Assembly (NCBI GenBank): GCA_038277395.1
Contig: CM076195.1
Span: 24,452,327 to 24,516,326, forward strand
Reading direction: 5' to 3'
From: Dryocosmus kuriphilus
Taxonomy: Eukaryota; Arthropoda; Insecta; Hymenoptera; Cynipidae
Length of the DNA stretch: 64,000 nucleotides
The translations under genes were made by a program, and so were the position numbers. Shown here piece by piece: positions 32,590-43,761 of the stretch; within the stretch, counting starts at the first letter, position 1, and every line of letters starts with the position of its first letter. The notes beneath the pieces are model-generated. The model did not search any database. It saw only the letters and a list, made by a program, of their open reading frames with translations, and had not been told where the DNA came from.

Positions 32590-35000
32590 GCTAAAAACTA
32601 ATAAAAAAAAGTTTTAAATATTTATTAACAATATACCCGAATCCCTGTTTTCGGTTTTTCAATTGGACTTTTAGTTTGAACGGACTGCAATTGTTTAAAA
32701 AATTGGACAGACATTTTTTTTTTTGCATTGGACTTTGGTTTGAGATGTGAAACATTAAAAAACAAAATTGTTTAGTTACTTCCACGTAGTGCATCTTAGA
32801 CGAATCCAGCGGGTTGTGTTTGGTTTTTCGATCGGACTCTTAGTTTTTTTGCTGCAATTTTTGGTGTAAATCGCAAACAATTTCTTAGGGGACACGATAA
32901 GATTGTTATCAGTACGTTTTTGTCACTTTGCAATTAAAAACTTTTTTCAATGAAATAGAATCGAAAGTTTGCATTAAAAACTAAAAAAAAAAAAAATTGT
33001 TATTAACAATTTATTTTTTAAAAAATTTATTAACAATATACCTGCATTTTGGAGAAAAGTCCAAAGCTGTTTTTTTTACAAAAAGTTTGCCCGTAATTCA
33101 CATTAAAAAAAACGCTGGGCATTTTCCCCTTGGGATTTTGGACGAATCCAAAGTTTTTGTTTTTTCGACTCTTAGTTTTTCAATTTTTGGTAAATCTCAA
33201 ATTTTAGTTTATTTGAACGTCACTTTGCAACTTTGGAGCAGAAACTTTTTTACCCACCGAGTATGATATAGAATTTTGCATTATCGTATAAATTGTTGTA
33301 AAATATATTAAAAAATGCTGCATTTATTTGTTTAAAAAAGTGTTTAAAAAAAAAAAAAAAATTCACTTCTGGACATTTTGGAGACGAGTCCAAAGCTGTT
33401 TTCGGTTTTTCAATTGGACTTTAGTTTGCCCGTAATTTTTGGTGAAACATTAAAAAACACTGCAATTGCTTTAAAAAATTATTTAAAAAAAAAAAAAAAA
33501 GTCACCTCTGGGCATTTTGGAGACGAATCCAACGGTGTTTTGGTTTTTCGATCGGACTCTTAGTTTTGCTGCAATTTTTGGTGTAAATCGCAAATCCATA
33601 TCTGGCCACGTATATGGGTGTGGCGTCACTTAGGGGACACGATAAGATTGTTATCAGTACGTTTTTGTCACTTTGCAACTTCGGAGCAGAAACTTTTTTA
33701 CCCACCGAGTATGATATAGAATCGAAAGTTTGCATTATCGTATAAATTGTTGTAAAAAGTAAAAAAAAATTGTTATTAACAATTTATTTGTTTAAAAAAT
33801 TGTTTAAAAAAAAGTCACCTCTGGGCATTTTGGAGACAAGTCCAAAGCTATTTTCGGTTTTTCAATTGGACTTTTAGTTTGCCCGTAATTTTTAGTGAAA
33901 CATTAAAAAACGCTGCAATTGCTTAAAAAATTATTTAAAAAAAAAAAAGTCCCCTCTGGGCATTTTGGAGGCGAATCCAACGGTGTTTTTGGTTTTTCGA
34001 TCGGACTCTTAGTTTTGCTGCAATTTTTGGTGTAAATCTCAAATCCATATCTGGCCACGTTTATGGGTGTGGCGTCACTTAGGGGACATGATAAGGTTGT
34101 TATCAATACGTTTTTGTCACTTTGCAACTTTGGAGCAGAAACTTTTTTACCCACCGAGTATGATATAGAATCGAAAGTTTGCATTATCGTATAAATTGTT
34201 GTAAAATATATTAAAAAATTGTTATTAACAATTTATTTGTTTAAAAAAGTGTTTGAAAACAAAACAAAAAAGTCACCTCTGGGCATTTTGGAGACGAGTC
34301 CAAAGCTGTTTTCGGTTTTTCAATTGGACTTTTAGTTTGCCCGTAATTTTTGGTGAAGCATTAAAAAACGCTGCAATTGCTCAAAAAATTATTTTAAAAA
34401 AAAAACAAAAAAGTCCCCTCTGGGCATTTTGGAGACGAATCCAACGGTGTTTTTGGTTTTTCGATCGGACTCTTAGTTTTGCTGCAATTTTTGGTGTAAA
34501 TCTCAAATCCATATCTGGCCACGTAAATGGGTAGCGTCACTTAGGGGACATGATAAGATTGTTATCAATACGTTTTTTTTGTCACTTTGCAACTTAGGAG
34601 CAGAAACTTTTTTACCCACCGAGTATGATATAGAATCGAGAGTTTGCATTATCGTATAAATTGTTGTAAAAAATATTAAAAAATTGTTATTAACAATTTA
34701 TTTGTTTAAAAAAGTGTTTGAAAACAAAACAAAAAAGTCACCTCTGGGCATTTTGGAGACGAGTCCAAAGCTGTTTTCGGTTTTTCAATTGGACTTTTAG
34801 TTTGCCCATAATTTTTGGTGAAACATTAAAAAACGCTGCAATTGCTTAAAAAATTATTTTAAAAAAAAACAAAAAAGTCCCCCCTGGTCATTTTGGAGAC
34901 GAATCCAACGGTGTTTTTGGTTTTTCGATCGGACTCTTAGTTTTGCTGCAATTTTTGGTGTAAATCTCAAATCCATATCTATAGCAAACTTCAGGGTCGT
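32590..35000 (-). repeat. Right arm: inverted tandem units of about 445 bp
   Basis: TTGGTGTAAAT(C/G)(T/G)CAAATCC-type junctions recur at about 33580, 34030, 34493 and 34959, with a degraded unit near 32860. Units are the reverse complement of the left-arm units. The outer units are more regular than the inner ones. Confidence 0.9.
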
Positions 35001-35178
35001 AATTTTTTACATCAGCATTAGGTTTTGGAATTGGTTCAGATAAAAATTTGATGAAAACTTTTGTCAAAAAATATGTAGTAGTATTGATACAAATTATATT
35101 TTTTAAAGTTTGAAAGGCAATTGTTCGTACCTATAAAAGTTAAAATCTCTGTCTGATGTCTATATCTGAAATCGTCGA
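35001..35178 (-). pseudogene. Penelope-like RT, upstream part
   Basis: 35001-35008 is the right target duplication. The minus strand here reads KFLSEPIPKPNADV, which joins in frame to KNSISFEETIIKEKISDNH at 30448 and below once the foldback is removed. The coding sequence is cut at about 35178 by the satellite element. Confidence 0.75.
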
Positions 35179-35600
35179 TGGCTATCCCTGCTGGAAGTAA
35201 AGAGATAGAAATCCTATCTCTTTCTATCTTCTTCTATGTCTAAGATAGAAAGGGATAAAGATTGTTTATTTCTTTCTATCTCTTGTTTATTTCCGCCTAT
35301 CTCTTTCTATCTCCGTGTCAATCACCGCTCTCTCCTATCTCTTTCAATCCTCACTTCTCTATCCCATTCTATCTCTTGTCTATCTCCGCCTATCTCTTTA
35401 TGTCTCCACATCAATCCACATTCAAACCTATCTCTTTGAATCTCCTCTTTTCTATCTCTTTATATCTCTTGTCTATCTTCGCCTATCTCTTTCTATCTCC
35501 GTGTCAATCACCGTTCTCTCCTATTTCTTTCAATCCCCACTTCTCTGTCTCTTTCTATCTCTCGCCTATTCCTGTCTACCCCTTTCTATCTTCTTGCCAA
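35179..35600 (+). repeat. CTATCTC satellite element, left part
   Basis: The left end TGGCTATCCCTGCTGGAAGT is mirrored at 53924-53943. The body is CTATCTCTTT-rich with a higher-order repeat (CCGTGTCAATCACCG at about 35312 and 35502). Three overlapping 67-118 aa ORFs here are low-complexity artefacts. Confidence 0.8.
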
Positions 35601-37527
35601 TGTTACATCCCGAGTTAAAGGCGAGGGTAGAGTGGAAAATGGAAAGTAGAGGAGGCGAGTTTAGCTGATTTAGAACAGGGTGCTAAATCCTGACCAATTA
35701 TTTGTTGTGGGACGTTGTCACTGGCAATCCTACGCGGACTGAGTAAGAGTAAAGTTCAAAATGTAAAGAGCGTGATGAGAATATTAATGTAATTTATGCA
35801 AGGAGTGTTTGGTAAAATGTTGCTTATTGTAGAAATGTTAATAATTTTATATAAAAACTTACAATACATTTCTATTCAGAAAGGACAATAAAGATGGTCG
35901 TCGATTGCGTTTCTACTCTGAAAGAACAGAGAAGAGATTCTTTCACAGAGTTGGTTTGGCTAGAGTGAAAGTCCCGGAACCGAATTCAAAGTAAGTTTCC
36001 TTTCACCGTCGAGCGATACACGAACATAAGACTACAGCTCGAATCCACTCGTGAGCTCTTGCTCGAATTTATGATACTTGGTTCTAGCCCGAACTAGACT
36101 CTACGATGACCGAACTAGCCACGATCAAAGGGACTTTATTTACTATGTGTAGTTATGCTTGCAACTTGACGCTATTTAACTGATTTCAGAGGACTACATT
36201 CATAAGATAAAGTACTTAGATAGTTGACTACTTTTACTTGCTACCTGATGTTATTTAACTCATCTCAGAGGGCGACAACCGCACGGAACGTAAAGACGAG
36301 TCTGAGGGGAAACTGGGGGTTTATATAGTCCCGAGCTTTCTTCATAAAGATAAGGGTTCATGCTCAAAGTCACGTACGCCTCGCAAACTGCACATCAGCA
36401 TGCACGGTTGCAGAATTGTACCCTAGCACGTTTGTTTTGTCTAAGATTCACAATTTCTTCCTCTAGTATTTATAATCATTATGGTAACATTATTCTTGTT
36501 ATTAAGAACGGGACCATGAGCATATACCATTAGTCACGCTCGTTCTGGACTTGTCAAGACTTGTCATACTGCGCTTATGCTTACGAAGTTATGCATTAGC
36601 ATATTTTATAGTTAATTTCGGTGAAGTCATTTTTGCTACTCAGAAAAGCATAATAAATTTATATCATAAGTCACGTACATATAAGACTCGTCAAAAAATG
36701 TTGTCATTCTACTCTTATGCTTACGAAGTTATGCATTAGTTAATTTCGGTGAATTCATCTTTGCTATTTAGAAAGGCATCATGAATTTATATCACAAGCC
36801 ACGTATGCACAAGACTAGTCGACACTTGTCGAGTCTTGTCATTCTACACGTGCGCTTGGATGCTCTCGAATGACGGATCAAATGGATTTGTACTTTTGCT
36901 GATACCACACAATTCTACATAGCTTCAGTATGTTCTTGGTATAAGTTGATAAATATAGTGAACTAAGTGCCTCTGATGATGACAGCGGGTTATGAATGAA
37001 ATATTGATTGATTATTGATTGATCATTGATTGACCATTGATTGATCTACGGTGAATTTATTCTTTGAGATCCCTCTTAACTTGTTCTTTTGAATATTAAA
37101 CTTATAGTTATAGATTTCTACTTTTCGATATTCTGATAGTTTCTTATTTATCGAAGCTTTATAATTACTTATCTTATACCTTAACTTTACTCCGTATATC
37201 TAATGGATGCGATGATACAAGTTATGAAAGTCGTTTACCTTAAGTTTTCTCTACATATGATAGTGCACTTTATTTATCTTGGGCTTCCTACTTTATCTGC
37301 TCTTGCACTTGTATCATTCTAACCATGGTACAACGATTATATTAGTTTCGTCTTTACTACATTGCTGACTGCAGTAAATTTATCATGAGTCGTCACCTAC
37401 TCGAGTGAGTGTTATGATACACTCGCTCGAGCACGTGCTATGGTAATGCAGCGAGCTATATTCCTTATCATCTATGGTTACGACGAAAATGTTTAAAATT
37501 TGAATAAAATAATTTGAGGTCGTAACA
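35601..37527 (-). mobile_element. 3' LTR (1927 bp) of an envelope-bearing retroelement
   Basis: Bounded by TGTTAC (35601) and GTAACA (37527), perfect inverted LTR ends. It is a direct repeat of 50199-52272, with about one difference per ten to fifteen bases by eye. On the minus strand the interior side is preceded by a purine tract (CCGTGGAGGG), as expected for a polypurine tract. It includes a TGATTGAT microsatellite near 36990-37050. The 62-aa ORF inside is not supported. Confidence 0.88.
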
Positions 37528-37804
37528 GCCCTCCACGGTTAAGAGTATTCATTGTCCTCAATGAATATGATGTCAATTCGTGAAAACACTTATAAGTAAA
37601 TAAAAAATATTTTGAAATAGAAAAATTATTGAAAACATTTTTAGAGCGAAAGACTCGTGGTCTCCCTCCATAATGTAGAAGATTCTCCAAAGGATCCACA
37701 GAAAGAATGAGATTCAATTCCTCCATTGTGTCATCTTCCTTTGTATTTAATATTTTGAATTTGTCAATTTTATTTTTACTTCGGTTGATCATTATTAATT
37801 TCAA
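37528..37804 (-). pseudogene. 3' interior coding end of the LTR retroelement
   Basis: The minus ORF contains LSVDPLENLLHYGGRPRVFR and SKNVFNNFSISK and ends just before the polypurine tract. A copy of the same coding segment lies on the plus strand at 27370-27530. The final codons (FIEDxx near the stop) resemble the region at 43640-43607, so two related elements may be mixed here. I do not recognise the protein function. Confidence 0.5.
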
Positions 37805-38631
37805 GTGAGATTAGTTTGTTGAGTAATTCTGAGAAGTGGGCACTTCGAAGAACTGTTAAAATTTCTGTGTCGCTTTGGAATACTTGAGGCTTTAAAATAT
37901 TCTATAATTTTGAGGCTCGTGTTTTCTTTCATTCTTTCTTTCTCAGTTACCTCATTTCTCTTTTGTGATACAGCTAGGACTATTAGCACCCCAGGTCCCT
38001 CAAGGCTATCTTTGAGTGGCTTCTTGTCCAAGTTGCGGATGTTGGCCTCCAATGTAGGTTACCAGTCCCTTCTCGCCAAGAATTTAGGGGATATTTTGAA
38101 GATAGAACCCGAAATTCTAGTCAAGAAGAGGGGCTGAGGGCGGCCCAGGAAATCGCCATGCTCAGACAGCATTTTCACTCGACATCAATTGCAATGTTTG
38201 CGGGATGCCCGAGAAGAGACGTTCTGTTATTCACAAGAAATTTTTGACCTAGTGAATCTGCACGTGCGTCGTCGCGAGCAGTGGCGGATTTACAAATTCG
38301 GCGCCCAAAGGCATTCCAAAAATTGCCGCCCCCTTTCACGATAGAGAATTTGACTGTTTTTTTACAGATTATTTATTTATTTATTTTTATTATTATTTAT
38401 TAATTATTATTATTTATTATGTATTACCTTCGAACAACCTTTTTAATTGAATATAGTACAGTCATCTTATAACATGCGTTTTTTTCATGTCCCCTTGCGG
38501 ATAGGAGCTTTTGGTGGAAAAAAAACGAGGTTTTAAATGAGACAAAAAAAATGTTAATTTTATGTTCAGTTGGAAAAATATTAATTCTTTATTCAAATCT
38601 TCTTACGGGTTAACAATATGACTTTGACTTA

Positions 38632-40970
38632 TCACAAGGGTTTGCGTCTCGATTTCTGAACTGCGAAGTCGGTGATTATATTATTACAATCTAATGACAT
38701 GAACAGATCTGGTTCTATCGCCATCAAAGAAAGAGCGTTTAATTTTTCCTCCGCGAGTGTAGATCTAAGGTAATTTTTCACACGCTTTAAAACAGAAAAT
38801 GACCGTTCAGCGCTACAATTCGATATAGGTGTGCAAACTAGCATCCGATAAGCTATATCAACATTAGGAAAGACTGTGTGAAGTTCATTTTTTCTTAATA
38901 ACTTCAATAAGTCCATCGGAGAATAATTTACTACGTTTCTTTGGACGCAATAATCTCTGAAAAGAATCATTTCGTTTTCAAACGAAGCTTCAATATCTTG
39001 ATCAAAGAAGTTTTTCAGCTCAATAGATTTTTCCCGAATTTCCCTTGAATTTAAAGATTGCATGTCAGTAATAACTGCGAATTTGTGATGAATAGCTTTG
39101 TATGCCGAATATCTTTTTCGGAATTCAGATAGGATTGTGTCGAAAATAACGTAAAAGGTATTGACTCTGAAGTCAGCACGGCCATCTAATACAACGTCTT
39201 AATGGAGGAATTCGTCGCATTGGAGTTTTATCGTCTTTTTTCGTGAAATGATTGTCCCGTATACTTATTTTACAGAAATCTCGAGTACACTACTTTCATA
39301 AAAATCGAATTCTTCGCGTGTGCCAGCAACTGTCCTAATCAACCCATCGAAAATTTCAATTACCTCAAAATAGTTGTCTTTACATTTTGTAACTTTTTAC
39401 TGACCAAATTGAATGACGATAACAAAAAACTCCACAATCGCTGCATTATCGTTGTCTCTAGCAGTTTAAGTTAATTACGAATACCTTTTGCTTCGTTTTT
39501 AGTTATATCTTTTTCAGCAGGGTCATTTTCAATTTCGTCTAGAGCAGGCATTATTTCTGTGAATGGCGGTCAAGAGATCGAACAGCATCGTCTCGAGCCG
39601 ACCATCTGGTAACTGACAAAAATTTTAAGGAATTAGAATTTTGAGATTTAGCGCAATGTTTTGTGAGGCTTTCCCCACGGTGAGTTGATGCAGAAAAAAA
39701 AATTATACAAATCTTGAATGCATACAAAATAAGAAACAGCTTTTGAACAACTTTCTGCTGCGTAAGTGCCGATCAAATTAAGGGAATGAGGAGCACAATG
39801 CGTGTACTCTGCATATTTGTTCGCTTGCTTTATCCTTGCTTGAAGTCCAGTGTAAGTGCCAGACATATTTGCAGCATTGTCGTACGATTGTCCTCGGCAA
39901 TCGTTGATGTTTATGTTGAAGCATTCGAGGTTAGACAAAACTGCTTTCTCCAGATTTTCTGATTTGTGTCCCGGATTGTCGATGAATTTTAAAAAACGTT
40001 CTATAGGAACCCCGTCTTCATGTACATTTCTTACGATGAAAGATAATTGATCTTCATGAGAAATATCAGGAGTAGAGTCAACAATTATCGCATAATACTT
40101 GGCGATTTTGATTTCCACAATGATTTTGTTCAGGACTTTTTGCACCAAAAGCTGGATAAACTCATTGCAAACGGTTTTAGATAAATAACTTGTTTTACCA
40201 CTGCCTTGATTTCCGAATCTGGTTATATGGTCGGCGAGAAACGGATCAAATTGAGCGATCAGTTCCAGCAGCATCATGTAGTTACCGTTGTGCCTTGAAC
40301 CAAACTTTTCATCACGTCCCCTAACTGGAAGTCCTCGTATTACTAAACAATTAATCACTGCTACGACTCGTTGCAAAATATTTTTCCAGTATGTCATTTC
40401 GTTTTCAGTAAGACTTGTAAAATGTGAATCTATTTTTCCCTGAATCTTGGCTCTTTCAGTTATGCAGGTACCATAATGTACGGAATTTTCATGCTCTGCA
40501 ATGCGAGTCCCAGCATTTTTCCAATCATTAAATCCATGTTTTCCAAATAACGATTCTCCTTCAAATAGCAGACATGGGACACAATATACAACAGCTCTGC
40601 TTTTTGAATAAACAAGCCAAGGTCGTGGTGTTTTTTCACCGTTAAAAAATTTTCTTTGAAATAGAGAACTTGAGCAGAATCGTGCGCAGTCATTGTATAT
40701 TCTTCTTGAGTTGGAAAAATCAGCATTGATATTTTGATCGTAGCCATATAAAGCTATATGATCGCGAAGTTTATCACTAATATTCCACGTAGCAGGATCA
40801 TTTGCGAAAGTAGTTTCTTCATTTGTAACCTCCTCTACAGAAACATGAGATGAAATTTCTTCGTCGCAAATAACCTGGTTTGGATTCTCTTCATCGTATA
40901 ATATATATGTGATTAAGTCATCTTTTTTTGAATTACTCGAACCTACATAAGACTCGACGAATGAATAATT
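38632..40970 (-). pseudogene. hAT transposase, TTF zinc finger and DUF4371-like type
   Basis: The frame is open from about 40970 to 39648: an acidic N-terminus, then DPATWNISDKLRDHIALYG, then a TTF-type zinc-finger region (RPWLVYSKSRAVVYCVPCLL, KHGFNDWKN, and His at H-E-N-S-V-H). Next comes the catalytic region with YAIIVDSTPDISHEDQLSFI and CRGQSYDNAANMSG. A frameshift in a run of nine T near 39700 throws the frame off; the correct frame resumes with TRWSARDDAVRSL. The C-terminal dimerisation region is in 39063-38632: YRMLVCTPISNCSAERSFSV, then LRSTLAEEKLNALSLM. It resembles the ZMYM1-like group of hAT transposases. Only a few lesions are seen, so the copy is fairly young but probably inactive. 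Confidence 0.9.
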
Positions 40971-41690
40971 AAAATTTTAAATGTAAAAAATTTTTTTGAT
41001 TTGAATTTCAGGTGATATTATTTTGACGTTGAATTGACATTACACGTAGCGGAGACGTTTGTGAATATTATTTCTTCATTTGAAATCTTCCCTAAATCCC
41101 TACTGTCTTGTTATCGACTCAAATCTCATAGTCGCAAGTGGCCCGATCTAGACTTTCTACGAGGCCTTGATCTGTGACTAAGCTATTTTTTCTTGAGCAC
41201 AAAATTAGATAAATGAATAGAAAAAATGTAAAAAAAATATTAAGATATAAATTTCAGATCTACATACCTGAATTTCTATTCTCGACTAAAGACAGATTTT
41301 TCGCTTTAAAAAAAGAGGTAAGCTTTGGCATTTTCGCTATAACCTCTTCATCTCTTTTTGTTTTTTTTTTACAGCTCGTTTACGGTATTCAGCACCGCTC
41401 AATTTTTTATGACCGTCACTCATCTTCAGATGATTTTACTGCATTCATTTAATTGAGCATTCCAAATACTGTATAAACCGTGGACGTTTTAAATGCTTGA
41501 ATATAATCGCATGGATGTTTGTTTTTATGCTCAGAAAGAATTGACACGATTGACACGCACGGTTGGGTAAGTAAAATACCTTAGGTAAATTATATGGTTT
41601 TTTACAGTAATTTACTACTTTTACGTCGAAAAAACTAAATTTACATGGAATGGTGGGGTTTTTACGTAAAATACATAATTTATATAAGTA

Positions 41691-41793
41691 GGAATGTGTT
41701 GCGCTTTTGCGCAAACCATGAGAATGAGAGAGCCAGTAGCATTGGTGCGTCTCTCTCATTCTCATAATTTGACGCAAAAACGCAACGCATTCC
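41691..41793. repeat. Near-perfect 103-nt hairpin inside the hAT element
   Basis: GGAATGTGTTGCGCTTTTGC at 41691 pairs with GCGTTGCGTTTTTGCG-type complement ending TTCC at 41793. The inner stem ATGAGAATGAGAGAG pairs with CTCTCTCATTCTCAT. The loop is about 17-18 nt and the stem about 42 bp. Confidence 0.8.
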
Positions 41794-42572
41794 GCATCCA
41801 TGGGACGCCACCCTAATACGTAAAAAATTCGAGTGACGCGTCACTGCACAACCCTGCTGACACGCGTTGTCAGATTTTGTGCGACTTTGATCCATAAATC
41901 GCGCAATATGGCAGCACCGGCAGCACTGATTGACACTTATGTATACAAAATACGTGAATAATTTTTCTGGCGCTAGCCGTGGACTAACAGTTTCTGAGCG
42001 TCAATTTAAATTTAAAAAAAGAAAAGATTTCATCATTCAGATAGGTATTTTTTTGCATACTTTTTTTTATGAAAACGCAAAGCATATTTTTGCTCCTCAA
42101 GTTTTGACTTTTTCCAAATTTGGTTGCCCGAATTTTGCCGCCCTAAGCAACTGCCTATGTTGCCTATATGGTAAATCTGACACTGGTCGCGAGCAACAGC
42201 AGTGTAGTCACGTACCTCGTGACTCATCCTTCTGCCTAGGGTAAGTTATTTTCTTGCACCGTAAATGCTTGTTATCCATGTGTTTATTTTAATTTCTCTT
42301 CTCATGATTACAGGCGTTTGGACACAGAAACCAGGTTTTGCTTCTGTGGTCGTTTTCTGCGTGTTCCGATTGGGTCAGTCGTGATCTGCAGCTGTGGGAA
42401 GCAGTATTAAATCCCGTAAGGTAATATATTTTATTTATTTCATTACTATATGGAATTTGGAATTAAATTCTTTTGTTTTCTTCCGTTTTCAGCACCAAAG
42501 ATCGAAGCAGTTTGGCTGGAGGATTTCGTGGAAATTGATGATGGCGTTCCTGGTCCCTCTCAGCAAGTGTAG

Positions 42573-43606
42573 TGTATGATTATATGTATACATTTTTTAA
42601 AATTTTATTTTGTCTTTATATCGTTATATCTTTGTATTTCTTTTGTATTGTTTAAAATTAGAAATATACTGCATACTCTCAAACTAAAATGCCGGATAAC
42701 TGACACCGTGAAGTTTAGCAATTTTGTTTAAATAGAGTATTTAAATTCGCATATATATATATTACTGAAACACAAAAATTTTTCATTGGTGTCATTTGTT
42801 CATATTTGTAATTGAAATTAATATAGCATATAATTCCCTGACGTTTCATGTTTCTTAATATATATTATAATTCTGCGAATTCCACAAACTTCAGATGCAT
42901 GTGTGTAACCTTTTCCATATTGAAAGTTTAATTTAGTGGAATTTCATACATTTATACTGAAGGTTAACATTACCTTCCTAAAATTTTGGTAAATGTTGTG
43001 AAATTTTTCAATTAATTATCTAATTCTTTTTGAGCGCTTTGATTTTAGAACATTTGAACGTTTTTATTGTGAATTTTTGTATACTGTTTCGTTCAAATGT
43101 CACTGAAACTCAAGCGATCAGTTTTCACTTATACATGAATGATTTTCCTGTCTTAATGATTATTAATATTATTAATTAACATCTTTTGGTTACTTCCTAC
43201 ATGTTTCCTGGAATGTGATTTTCTTAGTTGATTGGTGTTCTTCTTCTTCGATGTCTGGCAATATGGCTTCCTAATCGCCATTTTGTCGGATGGCGCTTAT
43301 CTCCGTACAGGCGTTCCGTTACTTATCGCGGTTCGTAGTCGTAATGATATCGTCGACTGTGGGAGGTGTTATCTTAATTGAAATTAGGTTACTGCAGCGG
43401 CCACAATGAGTTGCAGTCCAATAGTGTAGGTATGATGAGTCGGTCAGACGTGGAGGTTGTCTCTTATGTAGAGTGACCATGATTGTTTTAATGATGGCTT
43501 CTTATGATGACTTCCCGTCAGGTAGCTCCTCCTGTTAGCGAAACTAATTGATGTCGGTATTGTAGATATTGAAATGAATAAAATTTAAAAAATTGTTGAC
43601 TTTCCT
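42573..43606. other. Unassigned AT-rich sequence
   Basis: No gene is recognised. The right part (about 43200-43600) is less AT-rich and lies just beyond a purine tract (AAGGAGGGAGGAAAG on the minus strand, about 43600-43614). It could be part of an LTR, but no second copy was found. Confidence 0.4.
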
Positions 43607-43761
43607 CCCTCCTTAAAACTTTATCGTCCTCGATGAAAAGGATGGATACTTTTATGCAATGCGAACGTTGGTTAAAGGAAATTCCACAATAATGGTGTCT
43701 CGATTTTTTATTTCGTTGCTACATTGAGGTTCGTTTTTCTCGACTAATAACGGCATTGTCT

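Larger units (their letters stand above)
30449..35000. mobile_element. 4.55-kb foldback element carrying a Ulp1-type protease
   Basis: The termini are perfect inverted repeats starting ACGACCCTGAAGTTTGCTAT and are flanked by an 8-bp duplication. The left arm (to about 31640) and right arm (about 32590 to the end) are opposed arrays of one unit of about 445 bp. The left arm has about 2.6 units, the right arm about five. Removing the element and one duplication restores the Penelope RT reading frame, which proves insertion. The centre (31640-32500) encodes the protease plus zinc finger. An 8-bp duplication would fit MULE-, hAT- or Zisupton/KDZ-type transposition; no transposase is seen, so the superfamily is open. 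Confidence 0.88.
38279..42185 (-). mobile_element. hAT-superfamily transposon, 3907 bp
   Basis: Termini are CAGTGGCGGATTTAC and GTAAATCTGACACTG, short imperfect inverted repeats of hAT type. Both sides carry the perfect 8-bp duplication GTCGCGAG (38271-38278 and 42186-42193), the hallmark size for hAT. The transposase lies on the minus strand. The element sits in an exon of the AT-hook gene and is thus younger than it. Confidence 0.95.
37974..42572 (+). pseudogene. Spliced gene: AT-hook, Cys cluster, acidic tail; split by hAT
   Basis: Exon a starts after a pyrimidine tract and ACAG at 37973. It reads ARTISTPGPSRLSLSG onward and reaches KKRG-stop-GRPRK (TGA at 38135). With an Arg codon at that stop (CGA to TGA is a CpG transition) the motif is an AT-hook. 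The frame continues to REETFCYSQEIF, is interrupted by the hAT element at 38279, resumes at 42194 and ends at 42240 with AGG|GTAAGT. Exon b (42314-42420) encodes CFCGRFLRVPIGSVVICSCG (C-x-C-x14-C-x-C) and then two TAA stops. Exon c (42493-42572) stays in phase and encodes an acidic tail. Consistent phases across three junctions argue for a real gene, now broken. It is antisense to the surrounding retroelement; function unknown. Confidence 0.55.

Noticed and set aside
35236..35668. Three overlapping Ser/Leu/Tyr/Ile-rich ORFs
   Set aside because: Low-complexity translation of the CTATCTC satellite in several frames at once; the same happens at 52187-52872.
40460..40747. 95-aa minus ORF at the hAT transposase N-terminus
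   Set aside because: Shadow frame: the true transposase frame over this segment is continuous with the downstream catalytic part and contains the zinc-finger residues.
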